Origin: Hymenobacter jeongseonensis
GTDB lineage: Bacteria; Bacteroidota; Bacteroidia; Cytophagales; Hymenobacteraceae
Length of the DNA: 64,000 bases
NCBI RefSeq assembly: GCF_015694725.1
Contig: NZ_JADQDQ010000009.1
Coordinates: 155,261 to 219,260, forward strand
Direction of reading: 5' to 3'
Shown here: positions 24,881 to 33,182 of the stretch, in pieces
How the letters are laid out: the number at the start of each line of letters is the position of its first letter
Position numbering within the stretch: position 1 is the stretch's first letter
Notes under the pieces: generated by a model
What the model was told of the DNA's origin: nothing
Database searches by the model: none
Seen by the model: only the letters and a program-made list of their open reading frames with translations
Program-made: the position numbers and the translations under genes

Positions 24881-25723
24881 CTAGCCCGGCAACTCGCTGC
24901 CCGGACCGCTGGCGTCCCGGCCGCGGGCGGGCGAGTAATGCCGATGCAGCCAGCGGCTCAGCCCGCCGAGGCCGGGCAACAACACCCGCTCCGTGATGTT
25001 GGCTTGGTCGAGCTTATCGCGCACTTCCCACTTCAGGCGGGCGGGAATAACGATGCGGAAATACAGCTCGGGGCGTTCCGTCAGCCAGTCGTGCAGCACG
25101 CTTTGGGCCGTGCTCATCAGCGAGAACAACGCGTACTGGTGCACGATGCGGGCGTCGAGGCTTGGCGGCTCGAGAAACAGCACGTAGGGCACGTCCTGCA
25201 GCTCTTCCAGCTCGCCCAGGCTGCTGGCCAGGGGCTGCAGGAGCTCCGAAGTAAACACGTTGGAGCCTTCGGTTTGCAGGGCCTGGCGCAGGCGCTGGGG
25301 CAGGTGCTCGGCGGCTTTTACGTAGTTGAGGGCCCAAATAATGCCGTCTTCGTGGTAGGCTTCGAGGTCGTCGGTGGCGAAATGCAGGGCCACGTAGGGC
25401 GAGTAAGTCCAGTCGAGCAGGCGCGTGGGCAGGCCGTGGTGCTGGGCCAGGGCCAGCCAGTCCCAGGTGCTGGCCGCCTGAATGGTTTGGGTGGTGTCGT
25501 GGGCGTACTTGCGGAAATTCCGCAGCAGGTGGTTTTCCAGCTTGTGGTATTCGCCCCCGAGGCGCTGCACGCTGGTATTGAGCTGGTAGTGGCGCGAACG
25601 GCTCCCGCGGTACACAAACGGCGAACGGAACCGCCCCAGGCCCCCGTCCCAGGTATCCTGAAAGAGCAGGCGTTGCAGGTCTTCCCAGGAAGTAGCTTCG
25701 TAATCGTTGGCAGAAAGGGGCAT
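24881..25723 (-). CDS. FRG-domain protein
   Basis: A 280-residue cytoplasmic protein built on the FRG domain. Its hallmarks are FVYRGSRSRHYQLNTSVQR, a Glu-containing helix (LENHLLRNFRKYA), and the signature LALAQHHGLPTRLLDWTYSPYVALHFA. The C-terminal half holds FLEPPSLDARIVHQYALF and a helical end. The FRG family takes its name from a Phe/Arg/Gly motif. It is widespread and sometimes associated with phage defence or toxin loci, but its activity is unknown. No defence genes sit next to it here. Confidence 0.85.
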   Translation of the reverse strand: MPLSANDYEATSWEDLQRLLFQDTWDGGLGRFRSPFVYRGSRSRHYQLNTSVQRLGGEYHKLENHLLRNFRKYAHDTTQTIQAASTWDWLALAQHHGLPTRLLDWTYSPYVALHFATDDLEAYHEDGIIWALNYVKAAEHLPQRLRQALQTEGSNVFTSELLQPLASSLGELEELQDVPYVLFLEPPSLDARIVHQYALFSLMSTAQSVLHDWLTERPELYFRIVIPARLKWEVRDKLDQANITERVLLPGLGGLSRWLHRHYSPARGRDASGPGSELPG

Positions 25724-25830
25724 GGGGCGAAGATACGCGGCGCCAGCAGCAGCCGTTCGTTTGAGCTTACCAAGCGTAGCGCCTGGCGAGCCACCGGCTT
25801 CAAAACCGGAAGCTTCGCTGGGCGCAACTC

Positions 25831-26682
25831 TTATCCACCGGCCGGGAAATCGGCAGCATCGCCCATCGCGGCGTACTGCTCCAGTTCCTGACTGAGGGCG
25901 GCAAACTTCTCGCGGGCGCCTTTCACTGCGGCTTTGCCCAGGGGCAGGTGCAGGGGCGGCTTGGTTAGTTGCACGACGTCGTACATGGCCTTGGCGGCGC
26001 GCACGGGGTCGCCGGGCTGGCGGCCGCTGTAGCCCTGGATGGCGCGCATGTTTTCGCCCACAGTGGCCTGATAATCGTCAATTTTGGTATCGGCGAAGGT
26101 GGCCGACTCGCCTGCCCATTTTGTGCGGAAACCGCTGGGCTCGACGTTGGTGACGTGAATGCCCAGCGGTGCCAGTTGCAGCGACAAGCTCTCGCCGATG
26201 CCTTCGAGCGCAAATTTGGAAGCATTGTACACGCCCACGCCGGGAAACGCCCGCAGGCCGCCGATGCTGGTGATGTTGAGAATATGGCCCGACCGGCGCG
26301 CCCGCAGATGCGGCAGCACGGCCCGCAGCACGTGCAGCGCGCCGAACACGTTCACGTCGAACTGCCGCTGCACTTCCTCGGCGGGCACCTCTTCGATGCT
26401 GCCCATGGAGCCGTAGCCGGCATTGTTCACGACCACGTCGAGGTGGTCGAAATGGGCAATGGCATCGGCCACGGCGGTTTTCACCTGTGCTTCGTTGGTC
26501 ACGTCGCACACCAGGCCCAAGGTGCGGCCGGGCGCTTGGGATGTAAACGCCTCGGCTTGCCCGGGCTGGCGAAAGGTAGCGGCCACACGGCCGCCTTGCT
26601 CCAGAATATAAGTAGCCAGGGCTTCGCCAAAGCCGGACGACGCCCCGGTGATAAACCAGGTTTGGGGGGTGGAATCAGGCAT
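25831..26682 (-). CDS. Short-chain dehydrogenase/reductase
   Basis: A classical SDR oxidoreductase of 283 residues. It has the cofactor loop TGASSGFG, NNAGYG, the catalytic Ser in LNITSIGGLRAFPG and the YNASK motif (Y-x-x-x-K). A C-terminal segment (PVRAAKAMYDVVQLTKPPLHLPLG) is typical of a large SDR group often misnamed retinol dehydrogenases. The substrate is not deducible. The Arg after TFR in the second strand suggests NADP preference, an inference. Confidence 0.92.
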   Translation of the reverse strand: MPDSTPQTWFITGASSGFGEALATYILEQGGRVAATFRQPGQAEAFTSQAPGRTLGLVCDVTNEAQVKTAVADAIAHFDHLDVVVNNAGYGSMGSIEEVPAEEVQRQFDVNVFGALHVLRAVLPHLRARRSGHILNITSIGGLRAFPGVGVYNASKFALEGIGESLSLQLAPLGIHVTNVEPSGFRTKWAGESATFADTKIDDYQATVGENMRAIQGYSGRQPGDPVRAAKAMYDVVQLTKPPLHLPLGKAAVKGAREKFAALSQELEQYAAMGDAADFPAGG

Positions 26683-26832
26683 ACAATTCGTATTGGGAAA
26701 TGGTAGGTGCTAAGACGGCTTGCGGCCGCGAATTGTTTGCGGGCGCAACCGAAATGCGCGGGGCTGAGGCCATTGCCGTACCTTCGCGCCCCACAAATCC
26801 CACCCAACACGCTCCGCGCCGCATTCCAGCCG

Positions 26833-28245
26833 ATGAAAAAGCTCTTCTCGTTTCTCCTCTTTTTACTTGGGCTCACGGCGCAGGCGCAGGTAACGTTCAA
26901 AATCACCGCCGTGCCGGCCAACACCCCGGCCAATGCCACCATTTACATGGCCGGCTCTTTCAATAGCTGGAACCCCGCCAGCGCCGCCCATCTGCTCACC
27001 CGCAACGCCGATGGCAGCTACCAAATCACGCTGCCCGCGGCCACGGGCACCATCGAATACAAATTCACCCGCGGGGCCTGGGCCTCGGTAGAAACTACGG
27101 CTAGTAACGGCCAGGTGCCGAACCGGACGTTCACTTTCGGCAGCAGCCCCGGGCCAGTGCTGCACCAAGTATTGAACTGGGAAGACCTGGCCGGCGGCAC
27201 CCCGGGGGGCGGCCAGTCCACGGCGGCGGCCAACGTCAGCGTCATTTCCACCACGTTTCAGATGCCGCAGCTGGGGCGCACCCGGCGCGTGTGGCTGTAC
27301 CTGCCGCCGGGCTACGCCACCAGCGGGCGCCGCTACCCGGTGCTGTATATGCAGGATGGCCAGAACGTATTCGACAACCTCACCGCCTTTGCCGGGGAGT
27401 GGGGCGTAGACGAAACCCTGAACCTTCTCCAAACCAACGGCCAGGACCCCACGGGCTGCATCGTGGTGGCCATCGACAACGGCGGGGGCAGCCGCCTCGA
27501 CGAATACTCGCCCTGGAACAACCCGCAGAACGGCGGCGGCCAGGGCGACTTGTACCTCGACTTCCTCGTTCAAACCCTCAAACCGTACATCGACACCAAC
27601 TACCGCACGCTGGCCACCCGCGAAAATACCGGCATTGCCGGCTCCAGCATGGGCGCGCTCATCGCCACGTACGCGGCCTTGCGCCACCCCACGGTTTTTG
27701 GCAAGGTGGGCGTGTTTTCGCCGGCTTACTGGTTTGCGTCCCAGCCGTTGTTCGAGTACGTGCACCAGCACCCGGCCAACCCGAACACCCGCTTCTATTT
27801 CGTGAGCGGCACCACCGAAAGCACCTCCATGGTGCCCAACATGGCCGCCATGCGCGATTCGCTGCTGCGCGGCGGCGTGCCGGCTGCCAACCTGAGCTTC
27901 AACCCGCGCGCCGATGGCCAGCACGCCGAATGGTTTTGGAATCGGGAATTCCCAGCGGCCTACAACTTCCTATTCGCGCCGGCTACCGCCACGCCGGTTC
28001 GCCACAGCCAGCGGCTGTCGGCCAGCGTGTACCCCAATCCGGCCGCGCAGGAACTGCGCATAGCATTCCCGGTTTCTTTGGCCGAAGCCAAGCTCGAAAT
28101 CACCGATGCGCGCGGCCGGACGGTGCTCCGAACCGCCGTGCACCATGGCGAGGCGGTGAATTTGCGCGGCTTAGCGGCGGGGCTTTATCTGTCGCGGATA
28201 ACGGCTGGCAACGAGGTAAAGGTGGTGAAATTCGCAAAAGAGTAA
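26833..28245 (+). CDS. Secreted esterase with N-terminal CBM-like and C-terminal T9SS domains
   Basis: A 470-residue secreted enzyme. The start at 26833 gives the signal peptide MKKLFSFLLFLLGLTAQAQ. Residues about 20-115 resemble a starch-binding (CBM20/48-like) beta domain (IYMAGSFNSWNPAS, YEYKF-like strand). Residues about 150-390 form an esterase D/Fes-type alpha/beta hydrolase: YPVLYMQDGQNVFD, the nucleophile elbow AGSSMGA near 271, and DGQHAEWFWN with the catalytic His. Residues about 395-470 are a type IX secretion sorting domain (SVYPNPAAQELRI, GLAAGLYLSRI, VKVVKFAKE). The substrate could be an acylated glycan or a siderophore-like ester; neither is proven. Confidence 0.9.
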   Translation: MKKLFSFLLFLLGLTAQAQVTFKITAVPANTPANATIYMAGSFNSWNPASAAHLLTRNADGSYQITLPAATGTIEYKFTRGAWASVETTASNGQVPNRTFTFGSSPGPVLHQVLNWEDLAGGTPGGGQSTAAANVSVISTTFQMPQLGRTRRVWLYLPPGYATSGRRYPVLYMQDGQNVFDNLTAFAGEWGVDETLNLLQTNGQDPTGCIVVAIDNGGGSRLDEYSPWNNPQNGGGQGDLYLDFLVQTLKPYIDTNYRTLATRENTGIAGSSMGALIATYAALRHPTVFGKVGVFSPAYWFASQPLFEYVHQHPANPNTRFYFVSGTTESTSMVPNMAAMRDSLLRGGVPAANLSFNPRADGQHAEWFWNREFPAAYNFLFAPATATPVRHSQRLSASVYPNPAAQELRIAFPVSLAEAKLEITDARGRTVLRTAVHHGEAVNLRGLAAGLYLSRITAGNEVKVVKFAKE

Positions 28246-28256
28246 TTTCCAGCTGG

Positions 28257-28277
28257 GAGTTAGCGAGGCGCTAACTC
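28257..28277. promoter_or_regulatory. Perfect 9-bp palindrome upstream of guaB
   Basis: GAGTTAGCG-AGG-CGCTAACTC lies 12 bp after the esterase stop and 12 bp before the TACCTTTG box of guaB. It overlaps where a -33 element would lie. There is no T run, so it may be an operator or a weak hairpin. Confidence 0.4.
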
Positions 28278-28289
28278 AACTTCTCGCCG

Positions 28290-28297
28290 TACCTTTG
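28290..28297 (+). promoter_or_regulatory. Putative -7 box for guaB
   Basis: TACCTTTG is a perfect TAnnTTTG match 36 bp before the ATG at 28334. Confidence 0.5.
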
Positions 28298-28333
28298 CCT
28301 GGCAAAAGGCCCCAACCCCCAACCCCTTTTGCT

Positions 28334-29812
28334 ATGGCGGATTCCGCAACCCCCAAAATTGCCTTCGAGGCGCTGACCTACGACGACGTACTGCTGCTCC
28401 CAGCCTACTCCGAGGTACTGCCCCGAGACTGCGACACCGGCACCCGCCTCACCCCCAACATTCGGCTGCAAACCCCGCTCATTTCGGCGGCCATGGACAC
28501 CGTTACGGAGTCGGACATGGCCATTGCGCTGGCACAGGAAGGCGGCCTAGGCATCATTCATAAGAATATGTCCATCAAGGCGCAGGCCGACCAGGTGCGC
28601 CGCGTCAAGCGCAGCGAATCGGCCCTGATTCAGGACCCGTTCACCCTGATGCCCACAAACACGCTGGCCGATGCCCGCCAGCTGATGCGCAAGCACGGCA
28701 TCGGCGGCATTCCCATCATCAGCGACGGCCGCCGGCTGGAAGGCATTCTTACCAACCGCGACCTGCGCTTCGAGAAAGACCTCAGCCAGCCCGTGACCAC
28801 GGTAATGATTCCACTGTCCCGCCTCGTCACGGCCCCCGCCGGCATCGACCAGGCCGCCGCCGAACAGTTGCTCACCGACAGCAAAGTGGACAAGTTGCCT
28901 TTGGTAGACAGCGACGGCCGCCTGGCGGGATTGATGACCTACAAAGACATTCGCAAGCGCCGCCGCGCCCCGCACGCGAGCAAAGACAGCCAGGGCCGCC
29001 TCCGTGTAGGCGCCGCAGTGGGCGTGACGCCTGACTTGCTCCAGCGCGTCGCCGCACTCGTTGAAGCTGGCGTCGACATTGTGAGTCTCGATACCGCTCA
29101 CGGCCACTCCAAGGGCGTAATGGATGCCGTGCGCGCCATCAAAGCCGCTTACCCGACGCTCGACGTGATGGCCGGCAACGTGGCCACCGCCGCGGGCGCC
29201 CGCGCCCTGGCCGATGCCGGCGCCGACTGCGTGAAGGTGGGCGTGGGACCCGGCTCCATTTGCACCACGCGCATCATTGCCGGCATTGGGGTGCCGCAGC
29301 TCTCGGCCGTGCTCGAAGCGGCCCGCGGCCTGGAAGGCACCGGCGTGACGCTGGTAGCCGATGGCGGCATCAAGTTTTCCGGCGATGTGGTGAAGGCTCT
29401 GGCCGGCGGTGCCGCCGCCGTGATGGTGGGCTCGCTGCTGGCCGGCACCGAGGAAGCCCCCGGCGAGCTGATTATTTACGAAGGCCGCAAGTACAAATCG
29501 TACCGCGGCATGGGCTCGGTAGAAGCCATGGAAGACGGCAGCAAAGACCGGTACTTCCAGGATGCCGAGGACGACGTGAAGAAGCTGGTGCCCGAGGGCA
29601 TTGTGGGCCGCGTGCCGTTCAAAGGCAACGTATCGGAGGTGATATACCAGCTGGCGGGCGGCTTGCGCGCCGGCATGGGCTACGTGGGCGCCGCCAACAT
29701 GGAGGCGCTGCAAGCGGCGCAGTTTGTGCGCATCACCGGGGCGGGCCTGCGCGAATCGCACCCGCACGACGTGCAAATCACCCGCGAGGCCCCGAACTAT
29801 TCAAGCCGGTAA
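28334..29812 (+). CDS. guaB: Inosine-5'-monophosphate dehydrogenase
   Basis: Oxidises IMP to XMP with NAD, the committed step of GTP synthesis. The 492-residue protein is full length: N-terminal barrel start (FEALTYDDVLLLPAYSEVLP), a tandem CBS pair (about residues 100-215, including FTLMPTNTLADA and GIPIISDGRRLEGILTNRDLRF), the catalytic loop GVGPGSICTTR with Cys near residue 310, and the flap YRGMGSVEAM. The start at 28334 (MADSATPKIAFEALTYDDVL) is chosen because it lies behind a -7 box; the extra upstream codons have no family match. It is probably monocistronic. Confidence 0.97.
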   Translation: MADSATPKIAFEALTYDDVLLLPAYSEVLPRDCDTGTRLTPNIRLQTPLISAAMDTVTESDMAIALAQEGGLGIIHKNMSIKAQADQVRRVKRSESALIQDPFTLMPTNTLADARQLMRKHGIGGIPIISDGRRLEGILTNRDLRFEKDLSQPVTTVMIPLSRLVTAPAGIDQAAAEQLLTDSKVDKLPLVDSDGRLAGLMTYKDIRKRRRAPHASKDSQGRLRVGAAVGVTPDLLQRVAALVEAGVDIVSLDTAHGHSKGVMDAVRAIKAAYPTLDVMAGNVATAAGARALADAGADCVKVGVGPGSICTTRIIAGIGVPQLSAVLEAARGLEGTGVTLVADGGIKFSGDVVKALAGGAAAVMVGSLLAGTEEAPGELIIYEGRKYKSYRGMGSVEAMEDGSKDRYFQDAEDDVKKLVPEGIVGRVPFKGNVSEVIYQLAGGLRAGMGYVGAANMEALQAAQFVRITGAGLRESHPHDVQITREAPNYSSR

Positions 29813-29897
29813 GGCCATTAAACGACGTATTGATACCCAACGGGCAACGCTGGCTTATGCTGGGGTTGCCCGTTGTGCTTGTTGCACTAGGCGCGGG

Positions 29898-29925
29898 TTG
29901 GTTTCTCAGGGCTGATTGTATCTTG
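29898..29925 (+). promoter_or_regulatory. Possible promoter of the phosphatase gene
   Basis: TTG (29898-29900) and TATCTTG (29919-29925) with an 18-bp spacer. If used, an ATG at 29927 would be at or before the transcription start, which favours the GTG at 29993 as start. Confidence 0.35.
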
Positions 29926-29992
29926 CATGCCGATTGAGCGTCTTTGCAGATGCAGCGGGCTGGTGCACTTGTGTTATTCCTGGTTTTATTCT

Positions 29993-32086
29993 GTGCCTAA
30001 ACGCTTACTCTTTTCCCTCCTCCCATTCAGCCTGCTTACTTGGGTGCTGCTGCTGCTTAGTGCGCTCAGCCACTCGGGAGCCGAGCCGTGGCTGGGCAAC
30101 TGGCCCCAGTGGACGACGCAGCTGACCCAGGCGGCGTTTGTGCTGAGTGTCTTTTTGTACTACCGGTACCAGCCGTCGCCCTTGCAGGGCCAGGCATTTG
30201 TGAAGCTGCTGCGGCGCTTGCTCCTGGGGCCAGGCCTTCTGGCCCTGGCCTGTGTGGGCCTGCACTTACTGGAGCGCCAGGCGAAGGACGAGCCCATTTT
30301 CAGCGGCAACAGTCTCTTCTTCACTTGCATTTACACCCTCAATCTGGGGTTGTTCGTCATTTTTCTGGCCCGCACCAACTACGCGTGGCGGGCGCTGGTG
30401 CTGTTCCGTTCCTCGGCCCGGCTCCAACGCGAATGGACCCTGTTTGAAATGATGCTGGGGGCCACGTTGCTGTTCCGCTTGGTAGGCGTGAATCCGCCCG
30501 ACTACATTGGCATTCCCATTGTGGTGTTGCTTGGTCTATATGGCATTTACCTCAGCGGGCACCAAAAATGGGTGGCTTACCTCAGCCAGCGCGACAAGTG
30601 GAACGCAGTGTTGCTGCAAGCGGGCCTGCTGTTCGGCGTGCTGGTGTTTGTGCAATATTTCCGCGTCACACAGGTCGACCCGCAGCTCATTGCCCCGAAA
30701 CCCCAGTATGCTTTCTTGCTGCTGACGGCTTTTTTCTCGGCTTTCTACGCCTTGATGGGCTTGCTGGTCACGTTTTTCAACATGCCCATTGCCGATATCA
30801 TCGAGCAGCGGCGCAACGAAATCCTGCGCCTGCAGCGCCTCACCCAGATTATCCAGCGCGGCCAGACGTCGGCGGAGGTCTACAACATTCTCCTGGAATC
30901 GGCGGTGCAAACCGTGCAGGCCGAAGCGGCCTGGCTCGACCTCGACCCCGGTCACGCCGGCATTGATGCGGCCGAAGCCACGTATTACTACAACTTGGCG
31001 CCCAACCAAGTAAACGTTCTGCGGGAGCTGCTGAAAGGGCATGAGCTGCCGGAAGGCGAATTCATTACCAACGACCTGAACCTGCGGCCTGGCTTCGCAG
31101 GCATGCCGCAGGCGTTCCGCTCGTTGCTGCAACTGCCGCTGCGCGGGCTGCACTACAACTACGGCATGCTGCACCTGCTGAAAGCGGAGCCGCACACCTT
31201 CGACCGGGAGGACCTGAGCATCCTGCAAACCTTCACCAGCCAAGCGGTGCTCAGCATCGAAAACCTGGAACTGGTGCATACTTCGCTCGAAAACCAGCGC
31301 ACCCAGGAAGAGCTCAAGATTGCTTCCCAAGTGCAGGACAGCCTGATTCCGAAGAACCTGCCGACGGATAACTGGTTTGAAATCAGCTCGCATTCCTTGG
31401 CCGCCAAAGAGGTGGGCGGCGATTTTTATGACTTCCTGCACTTGCCCGGCCGCCGGCTGGCCGTTATCATCGGCGACGTGAGCGGCAAGGGCGTGACGGC
31501 GGCCTTCCACATGGCCCAGATGAAAGGCATCTTTCATTCGCTGATGCAGGAAAACCCGCTGGCGAAGAACGAGCGCGACAAATTTCCGGTGCCCAGCCGG
31601 TTTATGACCCAAGCCAACACCGCCCTGGCCCACTGCCTCGAAAAATCCTGCTTCATCACCTCCTCGCTCTACATCATTGACTACGAGCAGGGCGGTTTTG
31701 TATTTGCCCGCGCCGGGCACTGCCACACGCTTTACTACCACGCCCTGCGCGAAGAAGTCTTTTATTTCGAATCGACCGGTTTGGGCTTGGGCATCATTCG
31801 AAACGACACGTACGAGAAGCACATCAAAAACCAGTTTTACGATTACAGTCCCGGCGATGTGATGGTGATTTACACCGACGGCATCGTGGAGGCCCGGGGC
31901 GAGGGCGGCGCCGAATACGGCGAAGACCGACTTAAGTTGCGCTTGGAGGAAACTTATTTCCAGAATGCCGAAGAAATCAAGTCATTTATACTAAGAGACT
32001 TAAACGCATTTACGCACGGCTTTCCCATCCACGACGACCAGACCCTGCTGGTTATTAAATTCAAGTCCGCTCAACCCCCACAGTGA
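29993..32086 (+). CDS. Membrane PP2C-type (SpoIIE/RsbU-like) phosphatase with GAF domain
   Basis: A signalling phosphatase of about 697 residues. The first 260 or so residues contain roughly seven hydrophobic helices. A GAF-like region follows (about 290-430, ending QAVLSIENLELV), and a PP2C/SpoIIE domain completes it: IASQVQDSLIPKNLP, KEVGGDFYDFLHL, VIIGDVSGKGVTAAFHMAQMKGIF, FARAGHCHTLYYH, SPGDVMVIYTDGIVEARG. The acidic metal-binding residues are present. It should dephosphorylate a STAS protein, and one is encoded 21 bp downstream. GTG at 29993 (VPKRLLFSLLPFSLL) starts directly at the first helix; ATG at 29927 is an alternative adding 22 residues. Confidence 0.88.
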   Translation: MPKRLLFSLLPFSLLTWVLLLLSALSHSGAEPWLGNWPQWTTQLTQAAFVLSVFLYYRYQPSPLQGQAFVKLLRRLLLGPGLLALACVGLHLLERQAKDEPIFSGNSLFFTCIYTLNLGLFVIFLARTNYAWRALVLFRSSARLQREWTLFEMMLGATLLFRLVGVNPPDYIGIPIVVLLGLYGIYLSGHQKWVAYLSQRDKWNAVLLQAGLLFGVLVFVQYFRVTQVDPQLIAPKPQYAFLLLTAFFSAFYALMGLLVTFFNMPIADIIEQRRNEILRLQRLTQIIQRGQTSAEVYNILLESAVQTVQAEAAWLDLDPGHAGIDAAEATYYYNLAPNQVNVLRELLKGHELPEGEFITNDLNLRPGFAGMPQAFRSLLQLPLRGLHYNYGMLHLLKAEPHTFDREDLSILQTFTSQAVLSIENLELVHTSLENQRTQEELKIASQVQDSLIPKNLPTDNWFEISSHSLAAKEVGGDFYDFLHLPGRRLAVIIGDVSGKGVTAAFHMAQMKGIFHSLMQENPLAKNERDKFPVPSRFMTQANTALAHCLEKSCFITSSLYIIDYEQGGFVFARAGHCHTLYYHALREEVFYFESTGLGLGIIRNDTYEKHIKNQFYDYSPGDVMVIYTDGIVEARGEGGAEYGEDRLKLRLEETYFQNAEEIKSFILRDLNAFTHGFPIHDDQTLLVIKFKSAQPPQ

Positions 32087-32107
32087 GCCTGACGTATCGC
32101 CCTCATT

Positions 32108-32437
32108 ATGAAAGTTACTGCCCAACCCACCGCCGATACGCTCACCCTCCTACTGGACGGCGAGCTGGACGCTAGCTCCGCCATTGTTCTTGATACTGAG
32201 CTGGCCAAACCCGATATTCTCGACTACCGCAAGGTGCTGATTGATTGCGCCAAGCTCAGCTACATTTCTTCGGCTGGCCTGGGGGTTTTCATCTCGCATC
32301 TGCAGCGTTTTCAGGATGCCCACGTGAAACTCGTGTTTTTTAACATGCAGGAGAAGGTTTTCAACGTATTTGAAATCTTGGGCCTGGACGCATTGATGAC
32401 CATCGTGCCCACCGCCACCGAAGCCGAAGCTGCTTAA
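32108..32437 (+). CDS. STAS-domain anti-sigma factor antagonist
   Basis: A 109-residue single STAS domain. The phosphorylation-site region reads SYISSAGLGVFISHL; Ser55 aligns with the regulatory Ser of SpoIIAA and RsbV. It should bind the HATPase protein encoded next and be switched by phosphorylation by that kinase and dephosphorylation by the upstream phosphatase. The spacing to its neighbours (21 and 60 bp) supports one operon. Confidence 0.92.
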   Translation: MKVTAQPTADTLTLLLDGELDASSAIVLDTELAKPDILDYRKVLIDCAKLSYISSAGLGVFISHLQRFQDAHVKLVFFNMQEKVFNVFEILGLDALMTIVPTATEAEAA

Positions 32438-32497
32438 GTTGAACTATGAGGATTGAATTGGTTTAGCCGGTTCAAGCTCATAATTCATCCCTCAACG

Positions 32498-32911
32498 ATG
32501 AAATCCGCCCTCCGCATTGCTTGCTCACGCAGCCACCTCCAGCAGGTGCGTGACTTCGTGCGGACTTACCTCAGCAACCGGCAGCTGCCCGAAATCGCCA
32601 TCAACCAAGTGGTGTTGGCCGTGGACGAGGTGGTGGCCAACTTTATTATTCACGCCAACGGTGAAGACGAAAGCCAGTTCCTGGACCTGAAGATAGACAT
32701 CAAGGAGCACGAGCTGAATGTGGAAATCACCGACAATGGCGACACCATTTACCTGCCCGAACCCCACCAAAACCCCGATTTGCGCGACTATATCCGCCAG
32801 GGCCGCAAGGGGGGCATGGGGATGACGCTGGTGAACCGGCTCATGGACAGGGTAGTATTTTTCACTCGCGGCAACCACACCGTTTGCCACCTGAGCAAGC
32901 ATTTGGCGTAA
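32498..32911 (+). CDS. RsbW/SpoIIAB-like anti-sigma serine kinase
   Basis: A 137-residue GHKL-type ATPase (HATPase_c_2). The N box is VVLAVDEVVANFIIHA, G1 is ITDNGDTIYLPE, and the Gly-rich lid is RKGGMGMTLVNRLMD. The start at 32498 (MKSALRIACSRSHL) fits family length; an upstream Met would add 15 unlikely residues. It should phosphorylate the STAS protein. Its other partner would be a sigma factor or another output protein, not encoded within this window. Confidence 0.92.
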   Translation: MKSALRIACSRSHLQQVRDFVRTYLSNRQLPEIAINQVVLAVDEVVANFIIHANGEDESQFLDLKIDIKEHELNVEITDNGDTIYLPEPHQNPDLRDYIRQGRKGGMGMTLVNRLMDRVVFFTRGNHTVCHLSKHLA

Positions 32912-32924
32912 CAGCCACCCAGCC

Positions 32925-33024
32925 CGTCATGCCGGGCGAAGTCGAAGCATCTTTGCTGCGTAACCAATCCAAGTAATTGGATTGTGTCTGCAGCAACGAA
33001 GCGCCGGCTCCGCTCGGCATGACG
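32925..33024. repeat. Intergenic palindrome, GTCGAAGCATCT family, copy 3 (diverged)
   Basis: Left arm CGTCATGCCGGGCGAAGTCG then AAGCATCTTTGCTGC; right arm GCAGCAACGAAGC then CGCTCGGCATGACG. The arms match at the tips and near the loop but not in the middle. A second small hairpin (CCAATCC..GGATTG) sits in the loop. Confidence 0.8.
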
Positions 33025-33120
33025 TTCTTTTTTCCAACCTGTTCGGGAAGCGGCGAGTCAATTTCCCCAAGCTTCCCGTTCGCTTCGTTTCCCTTCAAAA
33101 ATTAGTTAATTTCGCACTGG

Positions 33121-33128
33121 TACTTTTA
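33121..33128 (+). promoter_or_regulatory. Putative -7 box for the isomerase lipoprotein gene
   Basis: TACTTTTA, 55 bp before the ATG at 33183, with an AT-rich stretch (TTAGTTAATTTCG) upstream in place of a strict -33 box. Confidence 0.35.
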
Positions 33129-33182
33129 TGCCCGCGCTATTGGCTGCTTTTTCTTTGGCGCTATCGTCCCCTACCTGTTAAT

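Noticed and set aside
28547..29776. A long open frame on the minus strand across guaB (409 codons)
   Set aside because: It mirrors the GC-rich codon pattern of guaB; the predicted protein is His/Ala/Gly-rich without family features. Similar frames opposite the acyl-CoA dehydrogenase (11350-12705), the phosphatase (30536-31822) and gcvP (61379-62701) are the same artefact.
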